Program-made: the position numbers and the translations under genes
The notes under the pieces: generated by a model
Databases searched by the model: none
What the model was told of the DNA's origin: nothing
What the model saw: only the letters and a program-made list of their open reading frames with translations
Part shown: one piece after another, positions 16,378 to 25,235 of the stretch
How positions within the stretch are numbered: position 1 is the stretch's first letter
How the letters are laid out: every line of letters starts with the position of its first letter
Source: Aquipuribacter sp. SD81
GTDB taxonomy: Bacteria; Actinomycetota; Actinomycetes; Actinomycetales; JBBAYJ01
Direction of reading: 5' to 3'
DNA length: 64,000 nucleotides
NCBI RefSeq assembly: GCF_037153975.1
Contig: NZ_JBBAYJ010000007.1
Span: forward strand, 90,813 to 154,812

Positions 16378-17520
16378 TCAGCCGCGGCGCATGCTGCGCC
16401 GCAGGCTCGCCACGACCTCGTCGTCGTAGCGGTCGCGGCCGAAGCGGCGGCGGACGCTCGCGCCCGAGGCGGCGGTCACGTCCGGTCGGGTCCGGGCGAG
16501 GTCCGCCGCGGCCGCGACGGCGTCGGCGAGCGCCTCGGGGTCCTCCGGCGGCACGACCGAGGCCGCGGCCTCCCCGGCGGCGATCTCCGGCAGGCCGCCC
16601 ACGTCGCTGACGACGACCGGCCGCGCCGCCGCGAGGGCCTCGACCGCGACGCTGCCGAAGGGCTCGAGGCGGGACGGGACGACCACCACGTCGGCCTCGG
16701 CCAGCACCGGCCAGACGTCGTCGACGTAGCCCAGGAACCGCACGTGCTCGGCGACGCCGAGCTCCGCGGCCAGGTCCCTCAGCTCCTGCTCGTACCACTC
16801 GTAGCCCGGGAACACCGAGCCCGCGAGGTCGAGCTCGGCAGTACGGCCACGACGGGCCAGGGCGGCGACGGCGCGGACGGCGACGTCCTGGCCCTTGCGC
16901 GGGCTCAGCCGTCCGACCAGCGCGACGCGGGGGCGGGGACCGTTCGGGCCCGGTCCGGGGCCGGGCGGGAAGTCGAAGCCGTTGTGCACCACGTCCGTGC
17001 GCGGCGCGAGCCGCGGGTGGTGGCGACGCAGGAAGGCCGCGGTCGCCCGTGAGTTCGCCACCACCCTGCTCGCGAGCCGCAGGGGCGCCACGAGGCACCA
17101 GGCCACCAGCGGCGCGACCTCGGACTCGAGCTCGCGCACGTGGCAGACGACGGGCACGCCGGCCAGGCGGCCCGCCGCGAGCCAGTGGGGCAGGGTCAGG
17201 GTGTTGACGTAGACGACGTCCGGGCGCAGCGCGCGCACCGCCCTGACGAGGCGGACGAGGTCGACCGGCGCCGTCAGCACGGTGCGCGCGAGCCCGAGCG
17301 GGGACAGCAGCGACTTGCGGAGCACGGGTGCCGGCAGGAGCCGGACCGGGCTGCCGGTCCGCCGCAGCCGCGGCAGCAGCGGGCCGTCCTCCGGGACGGT
17401 CACGAGCGTGTCCCAGCCCCGTCGGCGCAGGGCGGCCACCGTGCGCACGAGCATGAGGTCGGCGCCGTACACGTCGGGCGACGGGTGGCACACGAGCACC
17501 CGGGGTCGCCGCTCAGGCAC
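16378..17520 (-). CDS. Glycosyltransferase family 4 protein
   Basis: A 380-residue GT-B enzyme that transfers a sugar from a nucleotide donor to the lipid-linked repeat unit at the cytoplasmic face. N-terminal domain: VLVCHPSPDVYGADLMLVRT. Linker and donor domain: VALVGRLSPRKGQDVAVRAV, FLGYVDDVWPVLAEADVVVV and PSRLEPFGSVAVEALAAARP, with the conserved EPFG and second Glu of GT4. GTG 17520 overlaps the upstream gene by eight bases. It is the last gene of the nine-gene operon beginning at 26873, and it ends three bases from the convergent Wzz-like gene with both stops in a small hairpin (16369-16383). Confidence 0.88.
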   Translation of the reverse strand: MPERRPRVLVCHPSPDVYGADLMLVRTVAALRRRGWDTLVTVPEDGPLLPRLRRTGSPVRLLPAPVLRKSLLSPLGLARTVLTAPVDLVRLVRAVRALRPDVVYVNTLTLPHWLAAGRLAGVPVVCHVRELESEVAPLVAWCLVAPLRLASRVVANSRATAAFLRRHHPRLAPRTDVVHNGFDFPPGPGPGPNGPRPRVALVGRLSPRKGQDVAVRAVAALARRGRTAELDLAGSVFPGYEWYEQELRDLAAELGVAEHVRFLGYVDDVWPVLAEADVVVVPSRLEPFGSVAVEALAAARPVVVSDVGGLPEIAAGEAAASVVPPEDPEALADAVAAAADLARTRPDVTAASGASVRRRFGRDRYDDEVVASLRRSMRRG

Positions 17521-18706
17521 CGGGGAGCCCCAGCAGCGCGGCGAGCTCCGCGACCCTCGCGTCCCAGCCGTGCCGGGCGGCGACCGCCCGCCTGCCGGCC
17601 ACGGCGTCGTGGTCGACCGGGGCGTCCATCGCGCGGACGGCCTCGGCCACGAACGAGCCGGCGTCGGAGGCGAGCACGGTGTGGTCGGTGCCGAGCCAGC
17701 GCACCGACGGCAGGTCCCGCGCGACGACGGGCAGGCCGGCCGCGAGGTAGTCGAGCACCTTGAGGGGGAAGCTCGCCCGGTTGAAGGCGTCGTCGGCGTA
17801 GGGCACGAGGCCCACGTCCATGTGCGCGAGGTACGACGGGACCTCCGTGTGGGGCCGCCGGCCCACCCACTGCACGTTCGGCATCGCGAGCACGCGGTCG
17901 AGCGCCTGCTGGGGCGCGGTGTGCGAGCGCGGCCCCACGAGCAGCAGCGACCGTCCGGTGCGTGCGACGGCCTCGAGCCACGCGACGTCCGTGCGCTCCG
18001 AGAGGGTGCCCATGAACCCCGCGACGGGCTGGGGGAGGGCGACGTCCGCGGCGGGCCGGACGGTCCTCGCGCGCGCCATGAGGTCGACGTCGCAGCCGTT
18101 GGTCCACAGCACGGGGTCGGTGCCGAGGCGGCGCCACTTGTCCTGCAGGACCGGCGAGACGGCCACGACGAGGTCGGCGTCCCGTGCCACCCTCCGCTCC
18201 TGCCGGCGCACCCACGCCTCGGAGACGCCCTGGATGCCCGCCCCGGCGGCGAAGTCGTCGGAGGCGAGGTGGACGCGCAGGGCCTCGCCCACGTGGAAGG
18301 CCGGGTAGTGCGGCGGGATGACGACCGTCGCCCGCACCGAGCCCCCGAGGGCCCGCACCGCACCCCTGACCCGGTGCCGCAGCACGCGCTCGGCGACCTC
18401 GCGCCCGCCCGGCCGTGACTTCAGGGGCGGCACCATGACCGTGAGCCGGGCGAGCCGGTCCGCGACCAGGCGCAGCCGGGGCTCGCGGCCGGACTCCGCG
18501 ATCCACGGCTTGCGGCGCACCGACATGGGCGTGCGCGGGGGGTCCACGTAGAGCACGGGGGCCCAGCGGGTGAGCCGCTCGGCGATGTGCTGGGCGCCCA
18601 GCCGGTTGCCCTCCCAGGTGACCCCGGCGACGACGACGACGAGGCCGTCCCACGACCGCCCGGGGCCGAGCGCCTGCAGCGCGCCCGAGGTGGCTCGCTC
18701 ACGCAT
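17513..18706 (-). CDS. Glycosyltransferase (TuaH/GumK-like GT-B)
   Basis: A 397-residue glycosyltransferase. The N-terminus WDGLVVVVAGVTWEGNRLGA and APVLYVDPP resembles TuaH-type enzymes of teichuronic acid synthesis and the GumK glucuronosyltransferase. The donor half contains VAGFMGTLSERTDVAWLEAV, VQWVGRRPHTEVPSYLAHMD, VGLVPY and SFPLKVLDYLAAGLPVVARD. It overlaps both neighbours by eight bases. Given the nucleotide-sugar dehydrogenase in this locus, a glucuronic acid donor is possible, but the sugar cannot be read from sequence. Confidence 0.85.
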   Translation of the reverse strand: MRERATSGALQALGPGRSWDGLVVVVAGVTWEGNRLGAQHIAERLTRWAPVLYVDPPRTPMSVRRKPWIAESGREPRLRLVADRLARLTVMVPPLKSRPGGREVAERVLRHRVRGAVRALGGSVRATVVIPPHYPAFHVGEALRVHLASDDFAAGAGIQGVSEAWVRRQERRVARDADLVVAVSPVLQDKWRRLGTDPVLWTNGCDVDLMARARTVRPAADVALPQPVAGFMGTLSERTDVAWLEAVARTGRSLLLVGPRSHTAPQQALDRVLAMPNVQWVGRRPHTEVPSYLAHMDVGLVPYADDAFNRASFPLKVLDYLAAGLPVVARDLPSVRWLGTDHTVLASDAGSFVAEAVRAMDAPVDHDAVAGRRAVAARHGWDARVAELAALLGLPGA

Positions 18707-19421
18707 CCGCGGCCCCGCCGCCCCGGGTGCGCAGCAGCCGCGCGGGGACGCCCGCGACGACCGAGCCCGGGGGGAACGAGCGCGTGACGACCGACCCGGC
18801 CGACACGACGCAGCCGCGCCCGAGGGTGACGCCGTCGAGGATCACCGAGCCCGACCCCAGCCAGCAGTCGTCCTCGATCCGCACCCCCGCCTGGGTCACG
18901 CCCTGGGCCTGGATCGGCCGGTCGAGGTCGTCGAAGGCGTGGTTCTGGCTGTGGATCGAGACGCGCTGGCCCATGAGCACGCGGTCCCCGATCCACACGC
19001 CGCCGCTCGCCCCGACGAAGCAGTAGTCGCCCACGGAGGAGCCGTCACCGATCCGGAGGCCGACGCCCCGGTTCCACAGGACGCCGCCGGCCTCGAGGAT
19101 CGCGAACTTGCCGATCGTCACCCGGCGGCCGATGCGGAAGCCGCGCTCGCTCAGGCAGTGCAGCCGCGTGTAGGCCTCCACCACGGAGCCGGACCCGATG
19201 CTGAGGTGCCGACGGTGCCGGACCTGCACGCCGTTCTCGCAGAAGCGGAGGCGGCCGCCGCGCACGCCGCGCAGCGACCAGACCGCGCGGACGGCGCTGA
19301 CGCCGCGCCGCGTCACCTCCGCGGCGACGTCGCGCCCGTCGAGGTCGGGGTGGATGGTGTAGCCGGGGTCCTGGCGGACCCGGCGCACCAGCCAGTTCGC
19401 CGCGCGCCTCGCGGTGCTCAT
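18699..19421 (-). CDS. Hexapeptide-repeat acyltransferase (left-handed beta-helix)
   Basis: A 240-residue protein with repeating hexapeptide turns (IGSGSVVEAYTRLHC, IGRRVTIGKFAILEAG, IGDGSSVGDYCFVGA, WIGDRVLMGQRVSIHSQNHA). It ends WLGSGSVILDGVTLGRGCVV and VVAGVPARLLR, the typical end of WcaF/Maa/CysE-like O-acetyltransferases. SQNHAF supplies the probable catalytic His. It would transfer acetyl from acetyl-CoA to a sugar of the repeat unit in the cytoplasm. It lies inside the nine-gene operon with four- and eight-base overlaps. Confidence 0.88.
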   Translation of the reverse strand: MSTARRAANWLVRRVRQDPGYTIHPDLDGRDVAAEVTRRGVSAVRAVWSLRGVRGGRLRFCENGVQVRHRRHLSIGSGSVVEAYTRLHCLSERGFRIGRRVTIGKFAILEAGGVLWNRGVGLRIGDGSSVGDYCFVGASGGVWIGDRVLMGQRVSIHSQNHAFDDLDRPIQAQGVTQAGVRIEDDCWLGSGSVILDGVTLGRGCVVSAGSVVTRSFPPGSVVAGVPARLLRTRGGGAADA

Positions 19422-20539
19422 CGCAGGATCCTTTCGCGCAGGTCCGCCACCGTGGCGGTGAAGCCGGTCGTGGTGAAGGGTGCGAGCGTCTCCGGCGCCG
19501 CGTCGGCGAGCGGCGCCGCCAGCCCGGCCGGGGCCGGGAAGGCCGGCGCCTGCGCGTCGACGACGTGCGCGAGCCGGCGGACCTTCGGGGGGAAGCCCTC
19601 CACGCCGAGCGCGGTGGACACCACCGGACGGCCCCGCAGCATCGACTCCACGACCTTCACCTTCATCCCGCCGCCCAGCCGGATCGGGGCGAGGGTGACG
19701 TCGACCCGGTCGTAGAAGTCCGCGACGTCGGCCAGCGGGCCGAGGACCTCGACCCCCGGGCGGACCTGCATGCGGTCGCTCTCCAGCCCGGCGACGACCA
19801 CGCGCCAGCCGTCGGCGAGCAGCCGCGGCGCCCAGACGTCGTCGAGGAGCCGCAGGGCGTCGACGTTGGGCCAGAAGCCGAAGTTGGCGAGGAACCCGGC
19901 GGTCGGCCGGTCACCGGCGACAGGTCGCGCGGCGGTGACCCCCTCGCCCACGGGGGTGGGCAGCCAGCCGACGTCCCGGCCCGTGCGGGCGCCGAGCGTC
20001 GTCGCGTCCACCCAGCCGGCGGCGGTCGTCACGACCGCGTCCCGGCTGCGTCGGGTCTCGGTGACCTCGAGCCCGCGCTGCTGGCGGCGCGCGGTGAGCC
20101 GGGCCACCCCGCGGCGGGCCGCCACCTCGCGGCCGATGAAGTCGCTCCACAGGTCGGAGTGGTCCAGCCACAGCGGGACCCCCGCCTGCTCGGCGTACCA
20201 GGCGTACGGCAGCTGGGAGACGACCACGACGTCGGGGCGCTCCGCCGTGACCGCGTCCAGGAGCGTGCGCGAGCGGGCACCCGCCTCCGTGGGCATGGGG
20301 AGCAGCGCGCGCTTGAGCGCGCGCACGGGCCCGGGCCAGCGCCGCCCGCCCGTGGTCGCGGTCGCGACACCCACGAGCCGGACGCCCGCCTCCGTCCGCG
20401 AGGACGCCTCGCCCGCGGGGAACAGGCACACGACGTCGTCGCCGGCCTCGAGGAGCCCGCGGGCCAGGGCGCGGGTGCGCAGCGTCCCGCCGTGCGCGCT
20501 CTCCCAGGGGTCGGAGATCGCGACGACCGTGACCCTCAC
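19418..20539 (-). CDS. Glycosyltransferase family 4 protein
   Basis: A 373-residue GT-B enzyme. The N-terminal domain begins MRVTVVAISDPWESAHGGTL, followed by RTRALARGLLEAGDDVV. The donor domain contains AGFLANFGFWPNVDALRLLD, VEVLGPLADVADFYDRVDVT and LAPIRLGGGMKVKVVESMLR, where GGGMKxKxxE is characteristic of one GT4 subgroup in exopolysaccharide loci. It overlaps the sulfotransferase gene by four bases (ATGA). Sugar and linkage are unknown. Confidence 0.88.
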   Translation of the reverse strand: MRVTVVAISDPWESAHGGTLRTRALARGLLEAGDDVVCLFPAGEASSRTEAGVRLVGVATATTGGRRWPGPVRALKRALLPMPTEAGARSRTLLDAVTAERPDVVVVSQLPYAWYAEQAGVPLWLDHSDLWSDFIGREVAARRGVARLTARRQQRGLEVTETRRSRDAVVTTAAGWVDATTLGARTGRDVGWLPTPVGEGVTAARPVAGDRPTAGFLANFGFWPNVDALRLLDDVWAPRLLADGWRVVVAGLESDRMQVRPGVEVLGPLADVADFYDRVDVTLAPIRLGGGMKVKVVESMLRGRPVVSTALGVEGFPPKVRRLAHVVDAQAPAFPAPAGLAAPLADAAPETLAPFTTTGFTATVADLRERILR

Positions 20540-21411
20540 AGGCGCTCGCCGTCCGCCCGCGCGGACGGTCGGGGGGCGAGCCGCCAGCGGTCGATGTCGT
20601 CGCCGATCCGGTCGCGCAGCCGCTCGAGGTCAGGCGCGAGCGCGTCGAGCAGGCGCGCGCGCGTCGTGTCGTCGAGCACGCCGTCGGCCTCGGGCAGCGT
20701 GCGGGTGGTGGCGGTGCGCAGGGCGCGGACCAGTGGCTGCGGCGCCAGGCGCAGCGCGTGCCGGTAGCCGGGCAGCGAGCGCACGAGGCGGGTGGCCGGG
20801 GTGTCCTTGCGCCGCGTGGCCGTGTCGTTGTGGCGCTGCGGCGACAGGTCGAAGCCCGAGGGGTCGACACCGAGGAAGCGACCGGTGCGCGCGAGCACGC
20901 CCGCGGCGTCGGCCCGCAGGTGCTCCGACAGGACCGTGAGGACCCGCTCCGGCGGCAGGACCGCGTCCCACCGGGACAGCTGCATGGCGTAGCGGCTCGC
21001 GTCGAGGTACATCGGGTCCGACAGGACCGCCTGCGGCAGCGGCCGGTGCTCCCGGCCGACGATGACGTTGTGCAGGTACATGGAGCGGATGCGCTCCACC
21101 GGGTCGCGCAGCAGGTAGACGACCCGGACGTCCGGCAGCAGCGAGACGGCGCGCTCCGGCACGCCCGCGAACTCCGTGCACTTCGTGTAGCTCGTCGACG
21201 CCTCGCCGACGGCGTGCTCGTCGCGCGCGTCGCGGAACTGCTCCCGGTACCACTGCTCCCCCCGCGACCAGGTCTTCTCCAGGACGAAGTAGTCCGGCTC
21301 CTTGTTGGGCGACATGAAGACGTCCGGGTGCGAGGACAGGTAGCCGTGCAGGCTCGTGGTGCCCGCCTTCATCGCGCCCACGAGGAGGAACGTCGGCAGG
21401 CGCTCAGCCAT
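20536..21411 (-). CDS. Sulfotransferase (PAPS-dependent, heparan-type domain)
   Basis: A 291-residue cytosolic sulfotransferase. The 5'-phosphosulfate loop FLLVGAMKAGTTSLHGYLSS starts at residue 9. KEPDYFV and the WYREQF block match heparan/NodH-type enzymes. The 3'-phosphate site is VVYLLRDPVERIRSMYLHNV. It should transfer sulfate from PAPS to a hydroxyl or amine of a glycan, probably the lipid-linked repeat made by the neighbouring glycosyltransferases. It is coupled to both neighbours. It is one of four sulfotransferases in the window and is closest to NodH-like proteins; the acceptor is unknown. Confidence 0.9.
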   Translation of the reverse strand: MAERLPTFLLVGAMKAGTTSLHGYLSSHPDVFMSPNKEPDYFVLEKTWSRGEQWYREQFRDARDEHAVGEASTSYTKCTEFAGVPERAVSLLPDVRVVYLLRDPVERIRSMYLHNVIVGREHRPLPQAVLSDPMYLDASRYAMQLSRWDAVLPPERVLTVLSEHLRADAAGVLARTGRFLGVDPSGFDLSPQRHNDTATRRKDTPATRLVRSLPGYRHALRLAPQPLVRALRTATTRTLPEADGVLDDTTRARLLDALAPDLERLRDRIGDDIDRWRLAPRPSARADGERL

Positions 21412-22576
21412 CGTCGTGCGCCGACGCGTAGCTCAGCGGCGCGGCGGGTGCCGCGCACGAGCCCGTCGGCCGGTGGCCCGTACCGGCCCGGGTCGCCTCG
21501 AGGAGCTGCTCGTAGTCCTCGGTGACGGCGTCCCAGCAGTAGCGCCGCAGCACGAGCTCGCGCGCGCGCCGACCGCGCCCGGCCGTCGCGGACGGGTCGT
21601 CCTCGGCCTCGTGGAGCGCCTCGGCCACGTGGTCGGCGGTGGAGAAGTAGCGGCCCTCCTCCGCCACGACCTCGCGGTTGAAGGCGACGTCGAAGGCCGT
21701 CACGGGGGCCGCCGCGCCGGCGGCCCGCAGCAGCGAGGGGTTCGTCCCACCCACGGAGTGCCCGTGCAGGTAGGTGCGGGAGTGCGCGTACAGCTGGTCG
21801 AGCGCGTCCTGGTCCCAGACCGGACCGAGGAAGCGGACGCGGGGGTCCCCGCCCGCCGCGGCACGGACGTCCGCCCCGTAGCCGTTGTCGTACGGCGCGC
21901 CGCCGACCACGACCAGCGGGAGCTCCGCGCGGCTGCGCACGTAGCCCTGGACGCTCAGGTGCACGTGGTTCTCCGGCTCCATGCGGGCCACCACGAGGTG
22001 GTAGCCGTCCGGTCGCAGGTCGTAGCCGGCCAGCTTGTCGCTGCCGACCGCCGCGGTGTCCGGGGCGCCGTAGGGGATGAACCAGCTCGGCGCGCCGTGG
22101 TGCTGCCGGTAGTAGTCCTGGATGCCGCGGGCGTCGGCGATGAGGGCGTCCGCCAACCGGACGGCGAGGCGCTCGGAACGCCGGTACCAGGCCCGGCCCG
22201 CGCGGCCCCACTTGCCGCGCTGCCACTCCAGGCCGTCGACGTGCACGGCGGTCGGGATGCGCCGGGCGCGGAGCACCGGCAGCAGCGGCGCGTTGGCAGC
22301 GTTGAACACGATGGCGACGTCGGCCGGGCGGAGCGCCTGGTGCAGCACGGACAGCGTCGTGTGGCTCAGGGTCTCGGCCGTCCGGTGGCGGACGGCCGGC
22401 AGGTGCACGAGGTCCATCCCGAGGTGGCGGGCGGGGGCGTCGGCGCCGCCGCCCCGGCAGTACACCGTCACCTGGTGCCCGCGGTCGACGAGGCGGCGTC
22501 CCACCTCCTCCACCGCGGTCTCGAAGCCGCCGTACCGCGCCGGCACGCCGCGGGTTCCGATGAGGGCGATCTTCAT
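21404..22576 (-). CDS. Glycosyltransferase (DUF1972-type, rhamnosyltransferase-like)
   Basis: A 390-residue GT-B enzyme. Its N-terminus MKIALIGTRGVPARYGGFET, then AVEEVGRRL, is the signature of the DUF1972 group, many of which are annotated as rhamnosyltransferases. Other blocks are TAVHVDGLEWQRGKWG, LVVVGGAPYDNGYGADVRAA, LDQLYAHSRTYLHGHSVGGT and NPSLLRAAGAAAPV. ATG 22576 is preceded by GGAG and overlaps the polymerase stop. The 3,5-epimerase at 2989 could supply a 6-deoxy sugar donor; that link is inference. Confidence 0.88.
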   Translation of the reverse strand: MKIALIGTRGVPARYGGFETAVEEVGRRLVDRGHQVTVYCRGGGADAPARHLGMDLVHLPAVRHRTAETLSHTTLSVLHQALRPADVAIVFNAANAPLLPVLRARRIPTAVHVDGLEWQRGKWGRAGRAWYRRSERLAVRLADALIADARGIQDYYRQHHGAPSWFIPYGAPDTAAVGSDKLAGYDLRPDGYHLVVARMEPENHVHLSVQGYVRSRAELPLVVVGGAPYDNGYGADVRAAAGGDPRVRFLGPVWDQDALDQLYAHSRTYLHGHSVGGTNPSLLRAAGAAAPVTAFDVAFNREVVAEEGRYFSTADHVAEALHEAEDDPSATAGRGRRARELVLRRYCWDAVTEDYEQLLEATRAGTGHRPTGSCAAPAAPLSYASAHDDG

Positions 22577-24165
22577 GTCGTGGCTCCAGCGTTCGCGGAC
22601 GGTCGTCGTGAGGCGGTCGTGACGAGGGACAGGTAGCCGAGGGCGGCGCCGAACAGCGGTGCGGTCCCGACCCGGTGGATGTCGGGCTCGAAGAGGTGGA
22701 TGACCATGAGGCCGACCAGTCCCACCGCGAGCGCGATCGCCACCACGCCGGTGCCCGCGGGAGGCACGCGGCCGCCGACCGCCCGCAGCACGGGGACGAA
22801 GAACAGCAGCAGGGCGGCGACGAGGCCGACGGCGCCGGTCTTGACGAGGTACCACAGCCAGCCGTTGTGGATGAAGCGCGAGCCGAAGTCCGGGTTCGCC
22901 TTGAAGGCCTGCAGCGTCGGGTCCTGCACGAAGCGGGGGTGGTAGTCCGCCCCGATCCCGAGGCCGAAGAGCGCGTTGTCCGCCGCGGCCTGCAGGGCGT
23001 AGCGGTTCTCGAGCAGCCGGTACTGGTTGCCGGGGCTGTTGGCGCCCTCCTCGTCGAGCCCGTCGAGCACCCGGGCCTCGAAGCCGGCCACCTGGCGGGC
23101 CAGCGCGTTGCCGTCGGGGTCGTTGACGAGCGACCCGTTGCCCGACAGGACGAGGAGCGCGGCCGGGGCGGCCAGGGCGAGCAGCGCGGCGCCGAGCCGG
23201 GTCCAGTCGAGCCCGAGGCGACGGGCGAGGAGGCCGAGCAGGAGCAGGCACAGGGCGAGGGCCAGCATGGTCGCGCGCGCGTAGCCGAGGAAGGTGACGA
23301 CCGCGCCGGGGACGAGGCAGGCCGCGGCGAGCAGCCGCTGGTGCCGCGTGGACACGCGGGACGCCAGGACGGCGACGCCCACGACCACCGCGAGGAAGGC
23401 GAGGCCCTTGCTGTTGACGATGAAGCGCGTCGCGTCGATCTCGAGCGTCTGCACGGTGTCGAAGGCGCGCACGTTCTCGGTGCGCCCGGCGAGCAGCTCG
23501 GTGCCCGTCGCGATCGTGACGAGCATGAGGCTCGCGGTGTACCAGAGCACGAGCAGCGCGACCCGCACGGCCGCCCGCGCCCCGCGCGTGGTCGCCAGGC
23601 GGCTCACGACCAGGAAGCCCATGACGACGTAGAGCGGCCCGCGCAGGTCCTGGGTGAAGGCCTCGAACGGCTGGCGCTGCACGACCCCGACCGCCGCCTG
23701 GGCGAGCATGACGGCGGCGTAGAACCACGCGAGCAGCTCCAGGCGGGGCACGCGGGCCCGTCGACGCAGCGCGACGAGCACGGCCAGGGGCAGGAGCACG
23801 TCGCTGAGGAACAGGGACTTGCCGCCCACGACGACGAGGAACGGGAGGCTGACGAGCGGCGGCGTGACCGCGGAGGCGAGCGCGAGCAGCGGGAGGGCGC
23901 TGGGGAAACGCGGGGCGAGCGCCGCGGCCACCAGACCGAGGGCGAGCACGACGGCGGCGAGCACCGCGGTCCCCCCGACCCCGACGAGCACCCCCGTCGC
24001 GGCCGCCGCGACGAGGGCGGCGACGGCGGCGCCGGCGGGGTGGTGCAGCGCCCGCAGGGGCGCGGGCTCGGTCGACGGCGCGAGGACGGCGGCGGCGGGG
24101 ACGGCGGCGCCGACGACGTCGTCGTCGGCCCCGGCGCGTGGGCGGACCTGGCCGGCTGCGGTCAC
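22573..24165 (-). CDS. O-antigen ligase/polymerase family protein (Wzy-like)
   Basis: A 530-residue polytopic membrane protein with about 12 hydrophobic segments and one large extracytoplasmic loop (about residues 330-430). The loop contains RLLENRYALQAAADNALFGL, GIGADYH and SRFIHNGWLWYLVKTG. The His-Asn-Gly-Trp segment near the end of the loop is typical of Wzy_C/O-antigen ligase proteins, which join lipid-linked repeats outside the membrane. GTG 24165 overlaps the sulfotransferase stop as GTGA. A second, unrelated-looking polymerase lies at 46606-48054. Confidence 0.82.
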   Translation of the reverse strand: MTAAGQVRPRAGADDDVVGAAVPAAAVLAPSTEPAPLRALHHPAGAAVAALVAAAATGVLVGVGGTAVLAAVVLALGLVAAALAPRFPSALPLLALASAVTPPLVSLPFLVVVGGKSLFLSDVLLPLAVLVALRRRARVPRLELLAWFYAAVMLAQAAVGVVQRQPFEAFTQDLRGPLYVVMGFLVVSRLATTRGARAAVRVALLVLWYTASLMLVTIATGTELLAGRTENVRAFDTVQTLEIDATRFIVNSKGLAFLAVVVGVAVLASRVSTRHQRLLAAACLVPGAVVTFLGYARATMLALALCLLLLGLLARRLGLDWTRLGAALLALAAPAALLVLSGNGSLVNDPDGNALARQVAGFEARVLDGLDEEGANSPGNQYRLLENRYALQAAADNALFGLGIGADYHPRFVQDPTLQAFKANPDFGSRFIHNGWLWYLVKTGAVGLVAALLLFFVPVLRAVGGRVPPAGTGVVAIALAVGLVGLMVIHLFEPDIHRVGTAPLFGAALGYLSLVTTASRRPSANAGATT

Positions 24166-25235
24166 GGCACGAGCCTCCGTCGTACGGAGGAGACGAGGCT
24201 CCTGGTCCGGGACCGGTTGAGGGCCACCGCCAGCAGCGTCCGGGGCGCCCACGTGAGGGCGTACCACAGCAGACCCGGCAGGGGCAGGCCGACGTCGACC
24301 GGCGCGTAGCCGAGCTCGCGTGCCTCGGCCGCGGTCACGCGCTGGTTGATCCACACCTCGGCGCGGTCGAGCCCGTCCCGCCAGCGGCCCACGACCGTCG
24401 GGTCGACCCCCGTGCCGCCGCGGTCGCCGGCGTTGGAGGAGCTGATGCGGGGCGCGTCGAGCATGGCGGGCTCGGCGCTCAGGCCCACCCGGTCCAGCAC
24501 CCTGGCGAGCTCGGCGGCGGGCTCGGTGACGAGGTCCTCGAAGCGCAGGGAGACGACCCGCGGGTGGGTGCCCGCGCGCAGGCCGGCCCGGGCGCCGCCG
24601 CGCCAGATCAGGCTGGTCGTCAGCGGGTGGTAGTCGGCCCACTGGCGCAGCGTCGTCACCAGCGGCACGCCTGTGGTGCCGCGGAAGCGACGGCGCCACC
24701 AGTTCTTCTGCGACAGCATGACGTCGCGCGGGTCGCGCACCAGGACGACCCCCACCGCACCGGGCACCTCCTCGAGCAGGGACCGGAGGAAGAAGACGTT
24801 GCGCGGGGTCTGCTCGACGGCGACGCGTCGGCCGGCCGCCTGCGCCTCGTGGGCGAGCACGCCGGTGAGGACGGCGGCCGCCGGCACGCGGCCGTCGGGC
24901 CGGTCCACGAGGCACCGCGCCACGACCGCCTCGGCGTCCGGGGCGAAGCGACCCGGGCGGAACGGCGTGTGGTACCACTCGCGGGCGTTGTGGAGCAGCC
25001 GCTCGGCGAGCCGGACGGCGGCCTCGCGCGGGAGGGCCTCCTCGCCGGGTGTCCAGTGCTCCTCGACGAAGTGGAGCTCCTGCAGGGCGGTGACGGCGCT
25101 GTGCCGTCCGAGCATGCGGGCGAGCATCGTGGTGCCGGAGCGGCTGTTGCCCGCCACCAGCACGCAGTCCGCGCCGGGCGCACCGTCCGCGGCCACCGGC
25201 TCGGCCCTCGCGGAGAGCCCGTGCTCGTTAGCCAT
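24162..25235 (-). CDS. Sulfotransferase family protein
   Basis: A 357-residue PAPS-dependent sulfotransferase. The phosphosulfate loop VLVAGNSRSGTTMLARMLGR is at about residues 25-44 and the 3'-phosphate motif VGVVLVRDPRDVMLSQKNWW at about 160-180. It is longer than the one at 20536 and from a different subgroup, so it probably sulfates a different position or sugar. It begins immediately after the TAG stop of the flippase, and its own end overlaps the polymerase start. The acceptor is unknown; membership in the operon suggests the polysaccharide repeat unit. Confidence 0.88.
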   Translation of the reverse strand: MANEHGLSARAEPVAADGAPGADCVLVAGNSRSGTTMLARMLGRHSAVTALQELHFVEEHWTPGEEALPREAAVRLAERLLHNAREWYHTPFRPGRFAPDAEAVVARCLVDRPDGRVPAAAVLTGVLAHEAQAAGRRVAVEQTPRNVFFLRSLLEEVPGAVGVVLVRDPRDVMLSQKNWWRRRFRGTTGVPLVTTLRQWADYHPLTTSLIWRGGARAGLRAGTHPRVVSLRFEDLVTEPAAELARVLDRVGLSAEPAMLDAPRISSSNAGDRGGTGVDPTVVGRWRDGLDRAEVWINQRVTAAEARELGYAPVDVGLPLPGLLWYALTWAPRTLLAVALNRSRTRSLVSSVRRRLVP